Source of the DNA: an uncultured Clostridia bacterium
GTDB lineage: Bacteria > Bacillota > Clostridia > Christensenellales > Aristaeellaceae
Direction of reading: 5' to 3'
Assembly: GCA_934615235.1 (NCBI GenBank)
Contig: CAKTTL010000056.1
Span: 1 to 18,351, forward strand
Length of the DNA stretch: 18,351 nucleotides
Positions 7,309 through 15,495 of the stretch are shown here, piece after piece. Below the pieces are notes generated by a model. That model was given only the letters and a program-made list of their open reading frames with translations, had not been told where the DNA came from and did not search any database. Position 1 is the stretch's first letter; each line of letters starts with the position of its first letter. The translations under genes were made by a program, and so were the position numbers.

Positions 7309-10300
7309 CTAGCGGCTTTCCGTGATCCACGGCGCGGTACGAATGCCCAGCCGCTTGAGACGGTAGCTTTCCGTCCACATCGTGCTGATCGACCGCCAGG
7401 CGTTCGGGCCGATCCACTTTGCGGTTTCATCCGCCAGATGTACGGGGCCAAACGCATTTTCGCGATTGCCGAGCAGCGTCAGTTCGAGCGTATGGTTTCC
7501 TTTTTCCACTTCGCCGAGAGACAGCTCGTACGGCGAATAGACGATATAGCCCTTCTTTTCTCCATCGAGCGCAACGCGGATGGCCGCACCGTCATAGTGC
7601 GGGGCTGTCACGGTAATTTCGCCGCCCTCCACTTCAACAGGGACCTTGTAGGTAATGTTTCCTCCATAGTGCGGCAGTCCCTGACGCGTTATGTCGTCGA
7701 AGCCGAGCTTCTCAGGGAGCGGCGTAATCGCGCGATACTCGCCCTGCATTTTCACGCCGAATGCGCCGATCAGATAGCACCACTCGATGTTTGTGCGCCG
7801 GCCGAATGGCAGCTCCACCTCGATCACGTTCTCGCCGACGTTCAGCCTATCCAGCGCAACCGTTTCGATGCATTTATCGACGTACCATCCCTCCGGCTTT
7901 GCCGCGACGGGCTTGCCGTTGAGCGTGATCTTCGCCGCATCCGCGTCTTCCAGCGCAAGGCGCGCATCCAGCACCTCAATTTCGGAAGGCACGCGGAAAC
8001 GCAGGCGCACGGTATGCTCCGCTTTTTCTTCCTTCACCGTCCAGGGCTGCGCCACAGCGTCCCTGCGCGTAGGCCAGCCGAGCGCTTCGCGCAGCACGTT
8101 ATCCGCACGCAGCAGCTCCTCGGCGGGACGATACGCTTCGCCGTCGAGCGCATATTCAGCCTTGTCCAGCAGATAGGCATTCGGCTCGTCGAGCGAATAT
8201 TCGACCAGCTGCGGCACAGGCGCCGTCGCGCCCTTTCGCGCGGCCGGTTTTACCGCCGCAGCCGCCTCGCCGGGCTCAAGCCGCAGAAGCAGGCTGTCGT
8301 AATCATAAAGCGAAGCGCGAACAACCGTTTTACCGTTTGCCGTTTCAAAATCGGCGGGAAGGATATCGCCCGTCTGCGTGTCGTAAACGCGGACGGCGTA
8401 TTCGCCCCGCACCGTGATGCGGATATCCTGCCGGGGCGTCGTATCCTTATTGTACGGATCGAGGCTGTGGGCGATGAACAGCCACAGGCCGTCGCCATCG
8501 CGGCGCAGCTGATGCACGAGATTGTTCGTGCGGGAGCCGTCCTCGTTGCGCATATCGAGCAGGCGCACCGGTTCGAGCGCACGCAGCAGCGCTTCCCGGC
8601 TGAAGACGGCCTTCTCGGATGCTTCGAACAGCCGCGCTCCGCGCGGATCGGGCTTCGCGTCCGCATATTTGGGCGCGTCGCCGAGGAAAATCAGCCGGCC
8701 GCCGGCCTTCCGGAACGCCTCGAGCCGTTCGAGCGTCGTGGAGCGCAGCGTTTCGCACGCGGGCACAACGACGGCGTCATACGCCATCTTGCCCACCTGC
8801 AGCGGCGCGCCGCCTTTTTCGCACTGAGAGGGCAGCAGCGATTCGCAGATGAAATCGAAATCGATTCCGCCGTTGACCATCCAGTCGGTCAGATTCTGGA
8901 AGTTATCATCCATCTGCTGGCGCACGCCCTCGGTCTGCTCCGCCGGGCCCCAATGCAGCCAGTAGCTCTCCACCGGGTGAATCACGCCAACGCGGACGAC
9001 GGGCTTGCCGCGCGTCATCGCCGCATTTACGCGCGCGAAATGATCCTCAACGTAGGAATAATCGTGCCACCAGGGCGACTGATAGCTGATGGAAGCCGGG
9101 TAATCGCGCTTCGCCTCGCCCTTCATCGAAACCCAGGAAAGGTGCTGCACGCGCACCGTCACGCCCAGCGCCGCCTGCCAGTCGCCGTGCAGCTTATGGC
9201 CGCGGAAATCGAAACCCCAACCCGTTACACCGTACAGCTCGCTGACCATGCCTTCACGACCGTACTGATGCACGGCGCTCTGCGCCTGCTTGGCCGTCGT
9301 GAACTCGCGATACGCGCAAAGCATATCGATGCCCGGCAGCTGGAAGCCGCGATACGAGCGCATCGCCTCGCCCAGCGCCGCCGTCTGGCTCTTGAGCGTC
9401 GGCTCCTCCATCATGTGGCCGGTCAGCATCAGGCCATGCTTTTCGCACCATTCGCCGCAGGTATCGGCAAACGCATCGGCAAACCGTTCGGCGATGTGAT
9501 CGTGATAATGGTAACGGATGAGCGAAACCCGTCCCTCCGGAAGTTCCCACAAAAGCTCCGGCAGATGATCAACGAGCTCCTCGCCGTACGCCTTTCGGAA
9601 GGTTTCGGGCACGTCGTCCGTCCAGGGGAGGAAGACGTCCTTCTCCTCCTGCGCAAAGGCGAGCGTGCTCTTGCGGGAGAACTGCGGCTCGTCGGTAAAA
9701 ATTGCGGGCACGACTCCGCCGAAATCCTTGCCGACCGTTTCCAGATAACGCTCGTAGGTGATTTCGATGAACTTGCGGATGGTCGCCTTATCGAGCGTGT
9801 TGGCGTAAGTCTGGTTATTATACCAGGGGTTGGGCAGATCGGTTTCCACGTAGGCGTACCACTTGCGCCCTTCCGCCTCGTCGTTTTCGCCGATGCGTCT
9901 GCCGGAAACAAGGCAGCCGTTCTCGTCGAGCACCACGTCGAAACAGGCCAGCAGATAGCCGTTCTCCGACCGGCCGGAGCGCGCGGAGGAATCGGTCATC
10001 GCCTGCACGTCGCGTCCGTTATACGGCTTTGTGGTGAAAAGCAGATGGCGCGAACGGTACTGCGGATCCTTCGTCAGCAAACCGCCCGCCGCGCCGGACG
10101 GCCAGCGATCCTCGTCGTAAAGCCAGGCGAGCATCTTTTCCCGGCGGCATTTTTCCACGCATGCGCGGATCAGCGCCATATGCTCGTCGCTCAGATACGG
10201 CGTCGCCATGCCGGTGCGCACGTGCATATGCGCGCCGCCCAAGCCCATTTCCTTGAGGACTTCCAACTGCCAGAGCAGCTCGTCCTCCTTCAGTTCGCAG

Positions 10301-10395
10301 TTCCATGCCCAGAAGGGCGCGCCGCGATACTCGCTGCCCGGATGCCGGAACAGCTCAGGGCTCAGGTTCTTTTCCTGATTTTTCGGGTAAAGCAT
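7309..10395 (-). CDS. Large cytoplasmic glycoside-hydrolase-like protein (GH106-like family)
   Basis: The product has 1028 residues and resembles the proteins annotated as glycosyl hydrolases related to family 106 (alpha-L-rhamnosidase-like). Seen: EYRGAPFWAWN (22-32), GGAHMHVRTGMATPYL (53-68), WLYDEDRWPSG (91-101) and an FTDEPQF stretch with Asp235/Glu236, the sort of acidic pair that could be catalytic. A middle region (VGVIHPVESYW from about 470; VVVPACETL and GGRLIFLGDAP around 540-570) looks like the class-I amidotransferase-like domain of several glycosidases. A C-terminal beta-sandwich carries ITLNGKPV and LNVGENVIEVELPFG, as in galactose-binding-like domains. There is no signal peptide, so the substrate should be an imported or intracellular oligosaccharide or glycoside. 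GGAGGA (complement of 10401-10406) precedes the ATG, 22 bases after the aldehyde dehydrogenase stop. Substrate is unknown; family assignment is from memory of motifs. Confidence 0.75.
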   Translation of the reverse strand: MLYPKNQEKNLSPELFRHPGSEYRGAPFWAWNCELKEDELLWQLEVLKEMGLGGAHMHVRTGMATPYLSDEHMALIRACVEKCRREKMLAWLYDEDRWPSGAAGGLLTKDPQYRSRHLLFTTKPYNGRDVQAMTDSSARSGRSENGYLLACFDVVLDENGCLVSGRRIGENDEAEGRKWYAYVETDLPNPWYNNQTYANTLDKATIRKFIEITYERYLETVGKDFGGVVPAIFTDEPQFSRKSTLAFAQEEKDVFLPWTDDVPETFRKAYGEELVDHLPELLWELPEGRVSLIRYHYHDHIAERFADAFADTCGEWCEKHGLMLTGHMMEEPTLKSQTAALGEAMRSYRGFQLPGIDMLCAYREFTTAKQAQSAVHQYGREGMVSELYGVTGWGFDFRGHKLHGDWQAALGVTVRVQHLSWVSMKGEAKRDYPASISYQSPWWHDYSYVEDHFARVNAAMTRGKPVVRVGVIHPVESYWLHWGPAEQTEGVRQQMDDNFQNLTDWMVNGGIDFDFICESLLPSQCEKGGAPLQVGKMAYDAVVVPACETLRSTTLERLEAFRKAGGRLIFLGDAPKYADAKPDPRGARLFEASEKAVFSREALLRALEPVRLLDMRNEDGSRTNNLVHQLRRDGDGLWLFIAHSLDPYNKDTTPRQDIRITVRGEYAVRVYDTQTGDILPADFETANGKTVVRASLYDYDSLLLRLEPGEAAAAVKPAARKGATAPVPQLVEYSLDEPNAYLLDKAEYALDGEAYRPAEELLRADNVLREALGWPTRRDAVAQPWTVKEEKAEHTVRLRFRVPSEIEVLDARLALEDADAAKITLNGKPVAAKPEGWYVDKCIETVALDRLNVGENVIEVELPFGRRTNIEWCYLIGAFGVKMQGEYRAITPLPEKLGFDDITRQGLPHYGGNITYKVPVEVEGGEITVTAPHYDGAAIRVALDGEKKGYIVYSPYELSLGEVEKGNHTLELTLLGNRENAFGPVHLADETAKWIGPNAWRSISTMWTESYRLKRLGIRTAPWITESR

Positions 10396-10417
10396 CTTTG
10401 TCCTCCGTTGTTTATTT

Positions 10418-11776
10418 TCACCGGAACCACCGGTGCATTTCGTTCAGACTCCCCTCCCGCGGGGCGTAGCGCAGCTGCGGGTCCGACTGCGCCGCGATAT
10501 ACACGCTCTTCGGCCGCGTAAAGCATTCGAACCCGGCGCGGCCGCGATAGCTGCCCATGCCGCTCTCCCCTACGCCGCCGAACGGCAGCTTCGCAGAGGA
10601 GGCCTGCATGCCGCAATCGTTAATGCAGCCGCCACCAAAGCGCATATCGCGCATCAGCCGCCGCGCCGCGGCAATATCCTCGCTGAAACAGTACAGCGCA
10701 TGCGGGGCGCTCGTCCGCCGCATGATTTTAACGGCTTCCTGGCTCGAACCGTACGGGATCACCGGCAGCAGCGGGCCGAACACCGGCTCCGCCATCAGCT
10801 CGGAATCCAGCGCCGGGCGTGAGATCACCGTCGGTTCAATCTTCAGCGCCTTCTCATCCCAGCCGCCGCCGCAGAACACATTCTGCCCCTCAATCATCTC
10901 GATCAGCCGATCGAAGTGCGCCTCGCTGGCCACGCGCGGATAGTCGTAGCTCTGCATCGGACGTGCGCCGAACTGCTCGACGATTTCCGCGCGAAGCGCG
11001 GTCAAAAGCGCCGTCTCCGCCGGGCGGGCGACGAGCACGTAATCCGGCGCGAAGCAGCTTTGCCCCGCCGCCAGTGTTTTGGCGAAGACGATCCTCCGCG
11101 CCGCCTTGGCGACGTCCGCGTCCGCCATGACGACGACGGGGTTCTTGCCCGTCAGCTCCAGCGCCGCAGGGGTCAGCGTTTCCGCCGCCTGCCGCAGAAC
11201 GGCGCGCCCATCCTCCGCCGTGCCGGAGAAAAACAGCTTGTCAAACGGCAGCGCCGTCAGCTGCTCGACAGCCTCCGCGCCGCCCTCGGTCATCGTTACG
11301 TGATCGGAGCGGAAGCTTTCCCGCAGCACCATATTCACCGCAGCAGCCGTTCGCGGCGCGCGCGGCGAGGGCGAAAGCATCACGCAGTTGCCTGCGGCCA
11401 CCGCGTCTACCAGCGGAACCAGGCACAGCCGCACCGGCTCCATCCACGCCGCAACATTGAGCACCACACCATACGGATCCCGATAGATAACGCTGCGCGC
11501 AAAGAGCTTCTCGCGCCAGAGGAAACGCTCTCGTTCCCTCGCCCAGCGCTTTACGCCGGCGAGCATCGCGTCGATTTCAGCGTAAACGACAGCGATTTCC
11601 GTCAGATAGCTCTCTTCCGGCGTTTTGCCCAGGTCTTCACGCAAAGCGCGAAGCAGCTCCGACTCATGCCGCCGGAGCGCTTCGCGCAAACGTTTCAAAC
11701 TGTTGATTCGGTTGTCCAGATCGCGCGTGGCGCCGGAATGAAACCACGCCAGCTGCGCGTCAAATTTCTCTTTCAT
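10418..11776 (-). CDS. Aldehyde-dehydrogenase-like protein, class-3 type, lacking the catalytic Asn
   Basis: The 452-residue product has the compact size and C-terminal pattern (KLPFGGVGESGMGSYRGRAGFECFT) of class-3 aldehyde dehydrogenases, which oxidise aldehydes with NAD(P). The catalytic Cys241 (AAGQSCFAPDYV), the general-base Glu207 (LELTGK) and Glu330 (AEPVFGP) are present. However, the usual PWNYP motif reads AWMEP: Met112 (codon 11441-11443) stands where the oxyanion-hole Asn should be. The cofactor-ribose Lys of the LKPSE motif is Ser135 (LSPSP). These are two of the most conserved positions of the superfamily, so activity or cofactor use may be altered. The gene starts 4 bases after the livF stop with only AAAGAG as a ribosome-binding site, so it is probably co-transcribed and coupled. 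The frame is intact along its length, not a pseudogene by inspection. Confidence 0.85.
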   Translation of the reverse strand: MKEKFDAQLAWFHSGATRDLDNRINSLKRLREALRRHESELLRALREDLGKTPEESYLTEIAVVYAEIDAMLAGVKRWARERERFLWREKLFARSVIYRDPYGVVLNVAAWMEPVRLCLVPLVDAVAAGNCVMLSPSPRAPRTAAAVNMVLRESFRSDHVTMTEGGAEAVEQLTALPFDKLFFSGTAEDGRAVLRQAAETLTPAALELTGKNPVVVMADADVAKAARRIVFAKTLAAGQSCFAPDYVLVARPAETALLTALRAEIVEQFGARPMQSYDYPRVASEAHFDRLIEMIEGQNVFCGGGWDEKALKIEPTVISRPALDSELMAEPVFGPLLPVIPYGSSQEAVKIMRRTSAPHALYCFSEDIAAARRLMRDMRFGGGCINDCGMQASSAKLPFGGVGESGMGSYRGRAGFECFTRPKSVYIAAQSDPQLRYAPREGSLNEMHRWFR

Positions 11777-11780
11777 CTCT

Positions 11781-12488
11781 TTAACCCAAGTATGCGCGCC
11801 TTACTTCCTCATTATCCAGCATTTCCTTCGCGCTGCCCTGCAGCACGACCTTGCCGGTTTCCAGCACGTACGCCCGGTCGGCAATGGAAAGCGCCATCTG
11901 CGCGTTCTGCTCAACAAGCAGAACCGTCATGCCGTTACTGTGCACCTCGCGGATGATGGAGAAAATCTCTTCCACGAGAATCGGCGACAGTCCCATCGAA
12001 GGCTCGTCCAGCATAATCATCCGCGGCGAAGACATGATCGCGCGGCCCATGGCCAGCATCTGCTGTTCGCCGCCGGAAAGCGTGCCGGCGATCTGCCGCC
12101 GGCGCTCCTTCAGCCGCGGAAAGCTCTGGAAAACGCGATCCAGATCGCCCGCGACGGCCGTACGGTCCTTGCGCGCGAACGCGCCCATTTCCAGGTTTTC
12201 CAGCACCGTCATGTGCGTAAACACGCGGCGGCCTTCCGGCACCTGCGCCAGACCCATTTTGAGGATTTCGTTGGCGGGCTTTGCCTGAATCTCCTCATCC
12301 ATAAACTCGATCTTGCTGCCCGGCTTGCCGCGCAGAAGACCGGAAATCGTATGCAGCGTGGTCGTTTTGCCCGCGCCGTTCGCGCCGATCAGGGTGACGA
12401 TCTCGCCCTCGTTCACCTCAAAGCTGACGTCCTTGAGCGCGTGGATGGCGTCATAGTAAACGTTCAGGTTCTTTACTCGCAGCATCAT
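11781..12488 (-). CDS. livF: Branched-chain-type amino-acid ABC transporter ATPase LivF
   Basis: LivF is one of two ATPases that power high-affinity uptake of branched-chain or related amino acids. The 235-residue product contains Walker A GANGAGKT (35-42), a Q-loop region (GLAQVPEGRRVF, the LivF hallmark), the ABC signature LSGGEQQ (137-143), Walker B with Asp161-Glu162 (MIMLDEPSMGLSP) and a switch region ending VEQN (LivF-type, where other ABC ATPases have His). Two ATGs in a row (12488 and 12485) are possible; the strong ribosome-binding site AAGGAGG (complement around 12498-12504), inside the end of the fusion gene, fits either. Only one base separates it from the upstream stop. The partner ATPase, LivG, is fused to LivM in this locus. 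Confidence 0.95.
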   Translation of the reverse strand: MMLRVKNLNVYYDAIHALKDVSFEVNEGEIVTLIGANGAGKTTTLHTISGLLRGKPGSKIEFMDEEIQAKPANEILKMGLAQVPEGRRVFTHMTVLENLEMGAFARKDRTAVAGDLDRVFQSFPRLKERRRQIAGTLSGGEQQMLAMGRAIMSSPRMIMLDEPSMGLSPILVEEIFSIIREVHSNGMTVLLVEQNAQMALSIADRAYVLETGKVVLQGSAKEMLDNEEVRRAYLG

Positions 12489-12489
12489 C

Positions 12490-14337
12490 TTACGCGCCCT
12501 CCTTCACGGTTTCCTCTTCGCCCGCATTGCCCAGATAAGCGGCCACAACCTCGCGGTTCTGACGGATCTGCTCCGGCGTGCCCTCGGCGATAATGCGGCC
12601 GTAGTTGAGCACGTAAATGCGCTCGCAGATCCCCATGACCAGCTTCATATCGTGCTCGATAAGCAGGATGGTCACGCCGAACTTCTCGCGAATGCGCTGG
12701 ATGGTCACCATCAGCTCCTGCGTCTCGATCGGGTTCATACCGGCTGCCGGTTCGTCGAGCAGCAGCAGCTTCGGGTTCGTCGCCATTGCGCGGCAGATTT
12801 CCAGCTTGCGCTGCAGGCCGTACGGCAGGCTGTTGGCGTTCCAGTCGGCCATCTCTTCCATATCGAACACGCGCAGCAGTTCGCGGGCGCGTTCGTCGCA
12901 GCCGTTTTCTTCGCGCTCATAGTAAGAATCGCGCGTCAGGCCGTCGACCATGGAATAGTACATGCGGCTCTGGAAAGCAACCTTAATGTTCTCCAGCACC
13001 GTCATGGATTTGAACAGACGGATATTCTGGAACGTGCGGGAGATGCCTTCGTAGGTGATCTTGTAGGTCGGCATACCCTTGATGGACTTGCCCATCAGTT
13101 CGATTTCGCCCTCGGTGGGCATGTACACGCCGGTCATCATGTTGAAGATGGTCGTCTTGCCGGCGCCGTTCGGGCCGATCAGACCGACGATCTCGTGCTC
13201 ATAGATGGACAGGTTCACGTCCTCCGCCGCGTGCAGGCCGCCGAAGCGGATGCCCAGGTTTTTCATCGCCAGCACGGGGTACTTCTCGCTGTCGTAATCA
13301 TACTCGGGGATATCCGGCGCGATGGCGCGCATTTTGCGGCGCTGTAATTTCTTCTCCATCTTGTCGGCAAAACCCTTCCAGCCGGGAATAATCTTTTCAA
13401 GCAGACGCTCGCTGGAAAACTCCTTCACTCCCAGCAGACCGGAGGGCTTGAAGATCATCATCACGATCAAAAGCAGCGCATACGCCAGCTGGCGGTATTC
13501 CACCAGCGAAGACATCAGGAACTGCACAACCGTCAAAAGCGCCGCCGCGGCGATGGAACCGGTATAGCTTCCCAGGCCGCCGAACACGGCCATAACGAGG
13601 AAGTTGATCGAGGTGTTATAGTCGAACTTCGTCGGATCCAGAACGCCGACGGAATGCGCGTACAGGCCGCCCGCGATGCCCGCGAAGAAACCGGCGATAA
13701 CGAACGTGATCGTCTTGTACTTGGTCACCGGCACGCCCGCGGTATCCGCCGCCACCGCATTTTCGCGGATGGCAAGAATAGCGCGGCCATGGCGCGACCA
13801 AGCCAGCATGTAAAAGATCGCAACCGTCAGGAACATGATCCAGAACGCGTTATCAAAATTCGTATACAGCCCGATGCCGAACATCTTCTTGCCGCCGCCC
13901 GTCCAGGGGGCGAAAACGGTGTTGATCAGCACACGGATAATTTCGCCAAAGCCCAGCGTGATAATCGCCAGATAGTCGCCCTGCAGGCGAAGCGCCGGCA
14001 CGCCGACCAGATACGCGAAAAGCGCCGCAGCAAGGCCGCCGACAATCAGCGCCATCGGGAACGTCCAAGGCTGGTTCGGAAGAATGAGCGATGTAAAAAT
14101 GGCGGAGCCGTATGCGCCCACGGCCATAAAGCCCGCATGCCCCAGCGTCAGCTCGCCCAGCACGCCGGCCACCAGGTTCAGGCTCGCCACCATGATGATG
14201 TTATAGCATACCTGCGTGAGCAGGTTGGTGACCGCGCGGTTGCCGCCCATCGCCCCCAGCACGAGCTTGATGACGACGTACGCCACAATCGTCAGCGCCA
14301 GATTCAGGAGCGAGGAAAATCTTCTGTTTTTTTTCAT
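12490..14337 (-). CDS. LivM-LivG fusion: permease and ATPase of an amino-acid ABC transporter in one chain
   Basis: This is one uninterrupted 615-residue frame. Residues about 1-300 are a LivM permease: many hydrophobic helices, the LNLVAGVLGELTLGHAGFMAVGAYG motif, VPALRLQGDYLAIITLGFGEIIR and the cytoplasmic coupling loop RENAVAADTAGVPVTKYK. It ends with the permease terminus FKPSGLLG near residue 300. A linker of about 50 residues follows, with a basic stretch (KMEKKLQRRKMR). Residues about 353-615 are a LivG ATPase: Walker A GPNGAGKT (388-395), RTFQNIRLF, the degenerate LivG signature LPYGLQRKLEI, Walker B with Asp528-Glu529 and IEHDMK with the switch His. It is usually two genes. The ribosome-binding site is AAGGGGG (complement of about 14346-14352), 18 bases after livH. 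The usual pairing would be LivH with this chain and LivF at the membrane. Confidence 0.93.
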   Translation of the reverse strand: MKKNRRFSSLLNLALTIVAYVVIKLVLGAMGGNRAVTNLLTQVCYNIIMVASLNLVAGVLGELTLGHAGFMAVGAYGSAIFTSLILPNQPWTFPMALIVGGLAAALFAYLVGVPALRLQGDYLAIITLGFGEIIRVLINTVFAPWTGGGKKMFGIGLYTNFDNAFWIMFLTVAIFYMLAWSRHGRAILAIRENAVAADTAGVPVTKYKTITFVIAGFFAGIAGGLYAHSVGVLDPTKFDYNTSINFLVMAVFGGLGSYTGSIAAAALLTVVQFLMSSLVEYRQLAYALLLIVMMIFKPSGLLGVKEFSSERLLEKIIPGWKGFADKMEKKLQRRKMRAIAPDIPEYDYDSEKYPVLAMKNLGIRFGGLHAAEDVNLSIYEHEIVGLIGPNGAGKTTIFNMMTGVYMPTEGEIELMGKSIKGMPTYKITYEGISRTFQNIRLFKSMTVLENIKVAFQSRMYYSMVDGLTRDSYYEREENGCDERARELLRVFDMEEMADWNANSLPYGLQRKLEICRAMATNPKLLLLDEPAAGMNPIETQELMVTIQRIREKFGVTILLIEHDMKLVMGICERIYVLNYGRIIAEGTPEQIRQNREVVAAYLGNAGEEETVKEGA

Positions 14338-14355
14338 TTTGCACGCCCCCTTCCC

Positions 14356-15261
14356 TTAGACCTTTTCCTTCATCTTCTTGCCCAGGATGCCGCTCGGGCG
14401 GAAGAGAAGGACCAGAATAAGAATGCCGAACACCATCGCATCCACATACTCGCTGGCGTAGTATTTGATGAACGTTTCGGCGATGCCGATAATGAATCCG
14501 CCGAGCACCGCGCCGGGAATCGAGCCGATACCGCCGAGCACCGCGGCGACGAACGCCTTCAGGCCGGGCAGCATGCCCAGCAGCGGCGTAACGTAATACA
14601 GCTTCTGCGCGTAAAATACGCTGCCGATGGCGGCAAGCGCGCAGCCGATACCAAAGGTGATAGAAATCGTCTTATCCACGTTCACACCCATCAGCATCGC
14701 CGCACCCTGATCCTCGCTGACGGCGCGCATGGCCTTGCCGGTGCGCGTGGTCTGCACAAACAGCGTAAGGCCAATCATCAGCAGCATGGAGACAGCGAAC
14801 GTGAGCACTTCCAGAAGGTTGACCGAACGGCGGCCGACCTTGAAAATCGTAATCTTCGGGACAATCGTCGGGAAGTTCATCTGGCCGGAACCGAACACCA
14901 GCTGCGCAGTGATTTCAAGCGCAAGGCTGATGCCGATGGCGGTAATCAGCGCGGAAATGCGCGGCGCGTTGCGCAGCGGTTTATAGGCGATACGATCGAT
15001 CAGCACGCCAAGAACCACGCATACAACCACCGCGAACAGTACGCTGACTACGCCCGCAACAATCGGATGCGTCGCGGCAATCGACTTCATCATCGTGGTA
15101 GACATCATCCAGTAAATCGCGTACGCGCCGACCATCATGATATCGCCGTGGGCAAAGTTGATCAGCTTCACGATGCCGTAAACCATCGTATAGCCCAGGG
15201 CGATCAGCGCGTAAATACTGCCCATCTGCAGACCGCCGATCAGGTTGTATAGCGTGACCAT
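14356..15261 (-). CDS. livH: Branched-chain-type amino-acid ABC transporter permease LivH
   Basis: LivH is an integral membrane permease of 301 residues. It opens with LYNLIGGLQMGSIYALIALGYTMVYGIVKLINFAHGD, which is diagnostic of LivH, and continues with about eight hydrophobic segments. It contains the cytoplasmic loop TGKAMRAVSEDQGAAMLMGVNVDK, which contacts the ATPase, and ends in FRPSGILGKK. The start ATG at 15261 has GGGAGG seven bases upstream (complement of 15271-15276). It is the first gene of the livH-livMG-livF-ald-glycosidase transcription unit and lies directly downstream of a near-consensus promoter. The stop is 18 bases before livMG. Confidence 0.96.
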   Translation of the reverse strand: MVTLYNLIGGLQMGSIYALIALGYTMVYGIVKLINFAHGDIMMVGAYAIYWMMSTTMMKSIAATHPIVAGVVSVLFAVVVCVVLGVLIDRIAYKPLRNAPRISALITAIGISLALEITAQLVFGSGQMNFPTIVPKITIFKVGRRSVNLLEVLTFAVSMLLMIGLTLFVQTTRTGKAMRAVSEDQGAAMLMGVNVDKTISITFGIGCALAAIGSVFYAQKLYYVTPLLGMLPGLKAFVAAVLGGIGSIPGAVLGGFIIGIAETFIKYYASEYVDAMVFGILILVLLFRPSGILGKKMKEKV

Positions 15262-15313
15262 GCAAAAACCTCCCGGTACAACGTTGAAAAAGGTATAAAA
15301 ACTACATTACTGT

Positions 15314-15342
15314 ATCATATCGCAGCAGCAAAGCCCTGTCAA
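15314..15342 (-). promoter_or_regulatory. Sigma-A-type promoter of the livH operon
   Basis: Reading the - strand, -35 TTGACA (complement of 15337-15342) is followed by a 17-base spacer and -10 TATGAT (complement of 15314-15319). Transcription would start near 15307, giving a leader of about 46 bases before the livH ATG. This is the only strong promoter seen between livK and the glycosidase gene, so it probably drives all five downstream genes. Confidence 0.8.
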
Positions 15343-15376
15343 CCGCCCTGCCTCTCATACAGAAAAAATTCCATAT

Positions 15377-15421
15377 AAAAAGGAAGGGCCGCGGCGGCTC
15401 TCCGGCGCAGAGCGCCGAAGA
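15377..15421 (-). terminator. Possible terminator or attenuator after livK
   Basis: A GC-rich dyad pairs 15399-15408 with 15412-15421 (10 bp including a G-U pair, three-base loop). An alternative pairing joins 15393-15401 with 15409-15416 (one bulge, seven-base loop). On the - strand a run of five T (complement of 15377-15381) follows, but 11-18 bases beyond the stem, further than usual. It sits between the livK stop and the livH promoter, so partial termination after livK is plausible. It may explain separate expression of the abundant binding protein. Confidence 0.45.
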
Positions 15422-15495
15422 ACCCAATCCGCAACCCCATTGGAAAACGATCGAAGAGCGAAACCCGAGGCTCTTTTTAACGCATCCCTTTCAAA

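Noticed and set aside
10419..10435. CACCGG/CCGGTG hairpin between the dehydrogenase and glycosidase genes as a terminator
   Set aside because: The stem is only 6 bp, overlaps the dehydrogenase stop, and is followed on the - strand by AAAATAAAC rather than a T run. At most it might affect mRNA stability.
7195..10521. An 1108-codon open frame on the + strand across the glycosidase gene
   Set aside because: It is antisense to a frame with clear conserved motifs and a good ribosome-binding site, is Arg/His/Ala/Leu-rich without domains, and begins inside truB. It is a codon-bias shadow.
13654..15252. A 532-codon + strand frame across livMG and livH
   Set aside because: It is very His/Arg/Asp/Gln-rich and antisense to membrane-protein genes with clear motifs. 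No start signals or family pattern were seen.
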